Positions 14,608 to 17,787 of a stretch of DNA of 17,787 nucleotides are shown one piece after another (within the stretch, counting starts at the first letter, position 1; the number at the start of each line of letters is the position of its first letter). This stretch comes from Acidobacteriota bacterium (GTDB taxonomy: Bacteria; Acidobacteriota; Terriglobia; UBA7540), in NCBI GenBank assembly GCA_003224665.1, contig QHZM01000173.1, positions 1 through 17,787 on the forward strand, given 5' to 3'. A model generated the notes under the pieces. It did no database searches and had not been told where the DNA came from. It was given only the letters and a program-made list of their open reading frames with translations. A program made the translations under genes and the position numbers.

Positions 14608-16989
14608 ATGGGCAGAAAGAAATCTCGAGAACGTTTGGTCAATGTCGCGGTGATGGCCGCGATACGCCAGCCGCTCACTTACCTCGTGCCGGACTCGATG
14701 GAGGTCCGGCCGGGCCAGCGCGTCGTGGTGCCTCTCGGGGCGCGCCAGGTCGTGGGTGTCGCGCTCGAACCGGTTGAGCGGCTTGCTCCGGGCATCAAGG
14801 TGCGCGCCATCTTGCGCGTCCTCGATCCGGGACCGGTCCTCTCTCCGGAGCTCCTGACGCTGGGCCTCTGGATCCAGGACTACTACCTGGCGCCGGTCGG
14901 GGAAGTCTTTTCCGCCATGCTCCCACTCCGCGCGGAAACCCAGCGGGCGCGTGTGCTGGAGCTTACCAGTCTCGGGAAGCAGCAGCTTGAAGAACTCTCC
15001 GGCAGCCTCCTCGAAGAAGTCCAAGGCTGCGAGGAAGCTGGATTTCTTCGTTTCCTCGCCAGGCAAACGGAGACGACGGTTGATGCCGTCCGCCGAAAAT
15101 TCCGAGGCTCGCCAACTCTCCTCGAGCGCGCGCTGAAAGAGGGCTGGGTGACGCTCTCACGGGTGGACCGCGAGCGAACGCGGAGGGAGACGCTGGCGGT
15201 GAGTTTGGCCGCTCCGCTCCCGATGCCGCTCGCGACCGGGCCGTTCCCGGGGGCGCGGCCGCGGCCGTCTCCCGTCGCGCGCCGCATTCTGGAGGTCTTG
15301 GAGCAACAAGGGTCTGCCCAAGACCATGCGGGTGCCGGGCCGGCCGTCATTGGTTCTCCGCCTGCGCTCAATGCCGCGCAGGGTCAAGTCCTGGACGAAT
15401 TAAGAGCCCGCCTCGATGCCCGGGAGTTCAGCGCAGCGTTGCTTCAGGGCGTGACGGCCAGCGGAAAGACGGAGGTCTATTTAAGGCTGATCGCTTACTG
15501 CCTGGAACGGGGGCGTTCAGCCCTGATGCTGGTGCCGGAAATCGCGTTGACCCCGTCCATCGAGGCGCAGTTTCGAGCGCGAATCGGGGAGCGGCTGGCC
15601 GTCCTGCACAGCGGGTTGACCGAAAGCGAAAGGCGGGACGATTGGTGGCGAGCGCAATCTGGCGAAGCAAAAGTTGTCCTGGGGACTCGTTCAGCCGTTT
15701 TTGCGCCGCTTGCCGATCTTGGAGTAGTGATTGTCGATGAGGAGCACGACCCGAGCTACAAGCAGGAGGAAACGCCCCGCTATCACGGGCGGGACGTCGC
15801 GGTGGTGCGGGCGCGCCTGGCCAAGGCCCTGGCCGTCCTCGGGTCGGCCACGCCTTCGCTCGAGTCCGCCTGGAATGCGAGGCAGGGGAAATACTCCCGC
15901 TGTCTCCTCGAGGAGCGCATCGGGGGCCGGCCGCTCGCCAGCGTCGAGATCGTGGACATGCGGAATGAGTTTCGTGAGACGCATACCCAGGTCCCGATTT
16001 CCCGCCGCCTCAAGGAAGAAATCGAGGTGCAGCTCCGCGCCCGCGCGCAGACGTTGGTCCTGCTCAACCGCCGCGGTTATTCCTGGTTCCTGGTCTGCCG
16101 GAGCTGCGGCGAGACCGAGCGCTGCCGGAATTGCTCGATCTCGCTGACCTACCACCGGCGGGAGCACCAGTTAATTTGCCATTATTGCGGGTACTCGAGC
16201 GGCATCCCGTCCGCGTGCCCGTCCTGCGGCAGCGAGTACCTTCATTACGTCGGCGAAGGAACGGAAAAACTGGAGCAGAAGCTTGCCGAGTTCTTCCCGA
16301 GCGGGCGCGTCCGCCGCATGGACCGCGACGTGGCGCGGCGGGCAGGCCAATTTCGGAAAATCCTTTCCGATTTTCGCGAAGGCAAGATCGACATCCTGGT
16401 TGGCACGCAGATGATCGCCAAGGGGCACGATTTTCCGGGCGTGACGCTGGTCGGAGTCGTCTCCGCGGATATAGGACTCGCTCTTCCCGATTTTCGAGCC
16501 GCGGAACGAACGTTCCAGCTTTTGACCCAGGCGGCGGGGCGAGCCGGGCGGGGGGATTCGCCGGGGCGAGTGCTCGTGCAAACATTCTATCCGGAGCACT
16601 ACGCGATTCGCCTGGCGGCTGAGCAAAACTACGAAGGATTTTTTTCAAGAGAGATGGGCTTCCGGCGGATGATGCATTACCCGCCGCACACTGCCCTGGC
16701 GAACGTGCTCGCCCAGGACTCCAAGCTCGAGCGAGCTGCCCGCGTCGCCAAACAGATTGGAGACTTTTTTGCTCGGATGGCGGGCAACAATCAAGGGATC
16801 AAAGTCCTGGGACCCAATCCGGCGCCGCTGGCGAAAATCAAAGGGTCTCACCGGATCCAGTTTCTCGTGAAGGCGGCGTCGCGCGCGCGTCTCAACGACG
16901 TCCTGCACCGGCTCGTGCGCCACTGCGAGCAGCAGGGGATTCCTCGCCAGTCCGTCGTTATTGACGTGGACCCGGTCAGCATCATGTAG
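14608..16989 (+). CDS. priA: Primosomal protein N' (replication restart helicase PriA)
   Basis: 3'-5' superfamily 2 DNA helicase that recognises stalled forks and reloads the replisome. The 793 residues are full length. The N-terminal 3'-DNA-binding domain covers about 8-110 (NVAVMAAIRQPLTYLVPDSM), and a winged-helix region precedes the helicase core. Helicase motifs are Walker A GVTASGKT (281-288; usually GVTGSGKT), LVPEIALTP, DEEH (377-380), LGSATPSLES, LLNRRGYS, VGTQMIAKGHDFPGVTLV and QAAGRAGR. Eight zinc-binding cysteines are at 497, 500, 506, 509, 524, 527, 537 and 540 (CRSC, CRNC, CHYC, CPSC). The C-terminal domain ends LGPNPAPLAKIKGSHRIQFLVK. priA commonly belongs to the yicC-gmk-rpoZ-coaBC group; here three genes separate it from coaBC. 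Confidence 0.97.
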   Translation: MGRKKSRERLVNVAVMAAIRQPLTYLVPDSMEVRPGQRVVVPLGARQVVGVALEPVERLAPGIKVRAILRVLDPGPVLSPELLTLGLWIQDYYLAPVGEVFSAMLPLRAETQRARVLELTSLGKQQLEELSGSLLEEVQGCEEAGFLRFLARQTETTVDAVRRKFRGSPTLLERALKEGWVTLSRVDRERTRRETLAVSLAAPLPMPLATGPFPGARPRPSPVARRILEVLEQQGSAQDHAGAGPAVIGSPPALNAAQGQVLDELRARLDAREFSAALLQGVTASGKTEVYLRLIAYCLERGRSALMLVPEIALTPSIEAQFRARIGERLAVLHSGLTESERRDDWWRAQSGEAKVVLGTRSAVFAPLADLGVVIVDEEHDPSYKQEETPRYHGRDVAVVRARLAKALAVLGSATPSLESAWNARQGKYSRCLLEERIGGRPLASVEIVDMRNEFRETHTQVPISRRLKEEIEVQLRARAQTLVLLNRRGYSWFLVCRSCGETERCRNCSISLTYHRREHQLICHYCGYSSGIPSACPSCGSEYLHYVGEGTEKLEQKLAEFFPSGRVRRMDRDVARRAGQFRKILSDFREGKIDILVGTQMIAKGHDFPGVTLVGVVSADIGLALPDFRAAERTFQLLTQAAGRAGRGDSPGRVLVQTFYPEHYAIRLAAEQNYEGFFSREMGFRRMMHYPPHTALANVLAQDSKLERAARVAKQIGDFFARMAGNNQGIKVLGPNPAPLAKIKGSHRIQFLVKAASRARLNDVLHRLVRHCEQQGIPRQSVVIDVDPVSIM

Positions 16990-16992
16990 GGT

Positions 16993-17023
16993 GGCCGGGA
17001 ATTCTCCGACCCAGTCCCCGGCC
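16993..17023. terminator. Possible bidirectional hairpin between priA and the HU gene
   Basis: GGCCGGG (16993-16999) pairs perfectly with CCCGGCC (17017-17023) across a 17-base loop, just after the priA stop. The HU gene on the other strand ends at 17067, so the hairpin would serve convergent transcripts. There is no T-run, so function as a terminator is uncertain. Confidence 0.3.
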
Positions 17024-17066
17024 GAACGCCGCGCGGGTATCTGTGTTTGGATTTGAATGACCAGGA

Positions 17067-17336
17067 TCAGGAGAGCGCCTGAAGCTCCTTGCCGGGCTTA
17101 AAGCGCACCGCCTTGCCGGGAGGAATGCTGACTTCCGCGCCCGTGCGCGGGTTGCGGCCGATGCCGGTCTTGCGGGGCTTCACGTTGAAGACGCCGAACC
17201 CGCGCAACTCTATGCGGTCGCCCTTTGCCAGAGCATCTTTCATAGATTTGAAGACCGTCTCGACGGCGAGCTCAGCCTTCGTCTTGGTGATTCCCGTGCG
17301 CCCCACGACCTCATTGACGATGTCGAGCTTGATCAC
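17067..17336 (-). CDS. HU/IHF-family DNA-binding protein
   Basis: Small nucleoid protein that bends DNA; HU homodimer and IHF-like members cannot be told apart here. The 89 residues match the family in length and order: a helical N-terminus (MIKLDIVNEVVGRTGITKTKAE), the beta core with GDRIELRGFGVFNVKPRKTG (39-58), and the DNA-binding arm GRNPRTGAEV (60-69) with intercalating Pro63. The canonical tip is GRNPQTG. It starts at a GTG (17336) with AGGAGG 5 bases upstream, and a good promoter lies further up. It converges with priA and is divergent from dcd. Confidence 0.95.
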   Translation of the reverse strand: MIKLDIVNEVVGRTGITKTKAELAVETVFKSMKDALAKGDRIELRGFGVFNVKPRKTGIGRNPRTGAEVSIPPGKAVRFKPGKELQALS

Positions 17337-17341
17337 GCTAA

Positions 17342-17347
17342 CCTCCT
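17342..17347 (-). promoter_or_regulatory. Shine-Dalgarno supporting the GTG start of the HU gene
   Basis: AGGAGG on the minus strand, 5 bases from the GTG at 17336. It confirms that the HU protein begins MIKLDIV rather than at an inner codon. Confidence 0.7.
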
Positions 17348-17363
17348 GAGAAAAGGGGACTTC

Positions 17364-17393
17364 ATCCTAAGAAACGGGGTTCGCCGTTGTCAA
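17364..17393 (-). promoter_or_regulatory. Putative sigma-70 promoter for the HU gene
   Basis: On the minus strand a perfect TTGACA (17393-17388) and TAGGAT (17369-17364; 4/6) are 18 bp apart. The start would lie near 17357, about 20 bases before the GTG. Its -35 box overlaps the -35 box of the dcd promoter on the other strand. Confidence 0.5.
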
Positions 17394-17415
17394 GCCAATT
17401 CTCCTGTACTATCAT
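17387..17415 (+). promoter_or_regulatory. Putative sigma-70 promoter for dcd
   Basis: TTGTCA (17387-17392; 5/6) and TATCAT (17410-17415; 5/6) are 17 bp apart, the ideal spacing. The start would fall near 17422, leaving a leader of about 78 bases before the dcd ATG at 17500. Confidence 0.5.
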
Positions 17416-17499
17416 GCGTCGCTCTTTACGCCGCGGGCCGCAGATTCACGCTTCGTCCCGTGAACGAGTCAAATTGAATTCAACCCCGAGGTTCCCTCA

Positions 17500-17787
17500 A
17501 TGGCTGTCAAATGTGACCGGTGGATTCGCAGGATGGTCCGCGAACACGACATGATCAATCCGTTCGCCGAAAGCCAGGTGCGCGAAGGCGTTATTTCCTA
17601 TGGTCTTTCTTCCTACGGATACGACCTGAGAGTGGCCGACGAGTTCAAGATTTTCACGAACGTCAACAGCACCATCGTCGATCCCAAACACTTCGACGAA
17701 CGTTCCTTTGTCGAGTTCCGAGGCCCGGTGTGCATCATCCCTCCGAATTCGTTCGCGCTTTCACGGTCGGTCGAGTATTTCAAAATC
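17500..17787 (+). CDS. dcd: dCTP deaminase, N-terminal part (3' end outside window)
   Basis: Deaminates dCTP to dUTP (or dUMP in the bifunctional form), feeding thymidylate synthesis. The first 96 codons are present and the frame is open at the window end. It starts MAVKCDRWIRRMVREHDMI, then has the family signature YGLSSYGYDLRVADEF (33-48) and the trimer-core strand VCIIPPNSFALSRSVEYF (77-94). It belongs to the long-N-terminus Dcd group seen in several non-proteobacterial phyla rather than the E. coli type; this is from memory of the motif. The ATG at 17500 has no strong Shine-Dalgarno. The active-site Glu and C-terminal lid lie outside the window, so mono- or bifunctional type cannot be decided. 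Confidence 0.9.
   Translation, partial: MAVKCDRWIRRMVREHDMINPFAESQVREGVISYGLSSYGYDLRVADEFKIFTNVNSTIVDPKHFDERSFVEFRGPVCIIPPNSFALSRSVEYFKI

Noticed and set aside
1..17787. CRISPR arrays, tRNAs, rRNAs, insertion sequences, prophage or defence genes
   Set aside because: No regularly spaced repeats, no tRNA-like folds, no transposase or integrase motifs and no defence-gene domains were seen; nearly all coding space is housekeeping.

Overview
The window is a compact, GC-rich bacterial chromosome segment of core genes, mostly on the + strand with short gaps. I found no rRNA, tRNA, CRISPR array, transposase, integrase or phage gene. The organism is most likely a Gram-negative, LPS-making member of the Acidobacteriota or a near relative. 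That is inferred from the lptA-lptB-rpoN-hpf-rapZ order, a Tat-exported Gfo/Idh/MocA oxidoreductase and overall protein character. It is not proven by any marker here.

Region 1 (1-5805) is the sigma-54/envelope cluster. It holds the 3' end of an LptA/OstA-type LPS transport gene, then lptB, rpoN (sigma-54), a long-form ribosome hibernation factor (hpf), rapZ and a ROK-family sugar kinase. The PTS-related genes often found between hpf and rapZ in other bacteria (ptsN, hprK) are absent.

Region 2 (5806-7801) has a well-formed sigma-70-like promoter followed by an MsbA-type ABC exporter. With lptA and lptB, this makes LPS flipping and transport a theme of the left half.

Region 3 (7802-11956) is the widely conserved yicC-gmk-rpoZ-coaBC block: an RNase-like protein, guanylate kinase, RNA polymerase omega and the CoA biosynthesis bifunctional enzyme. 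A family-4 Fe-S uracil-DNA glycosylase with a long flexible N-terminal tail follows.

Region 4 (11957-14427) is the most accessory-looking part. A minus-strand, Tat-exported Gfo/Idh/MocA oxidoreductase is divergent from a TIM-barrel protein resembling methylenetetrahydrofolate reductase, with changed motif residues.

Region 5 (14428-17787) holds priA (replication restart helicase), a convergent minus-strand HU/IHF-type gene and the first 96 codons of dcd (dCTP deaminase), cut by the window end. HU and dcd are divergent, and their predicted -35 boxes overlap.

I see no convincing undescribed system. The best leads are the divergent MTHFR-like protein, the overlapping HU/dcd promoters, the RapZ P-loop variant, and the Tat oxidoreductase paired with the MTHFR-like gene.
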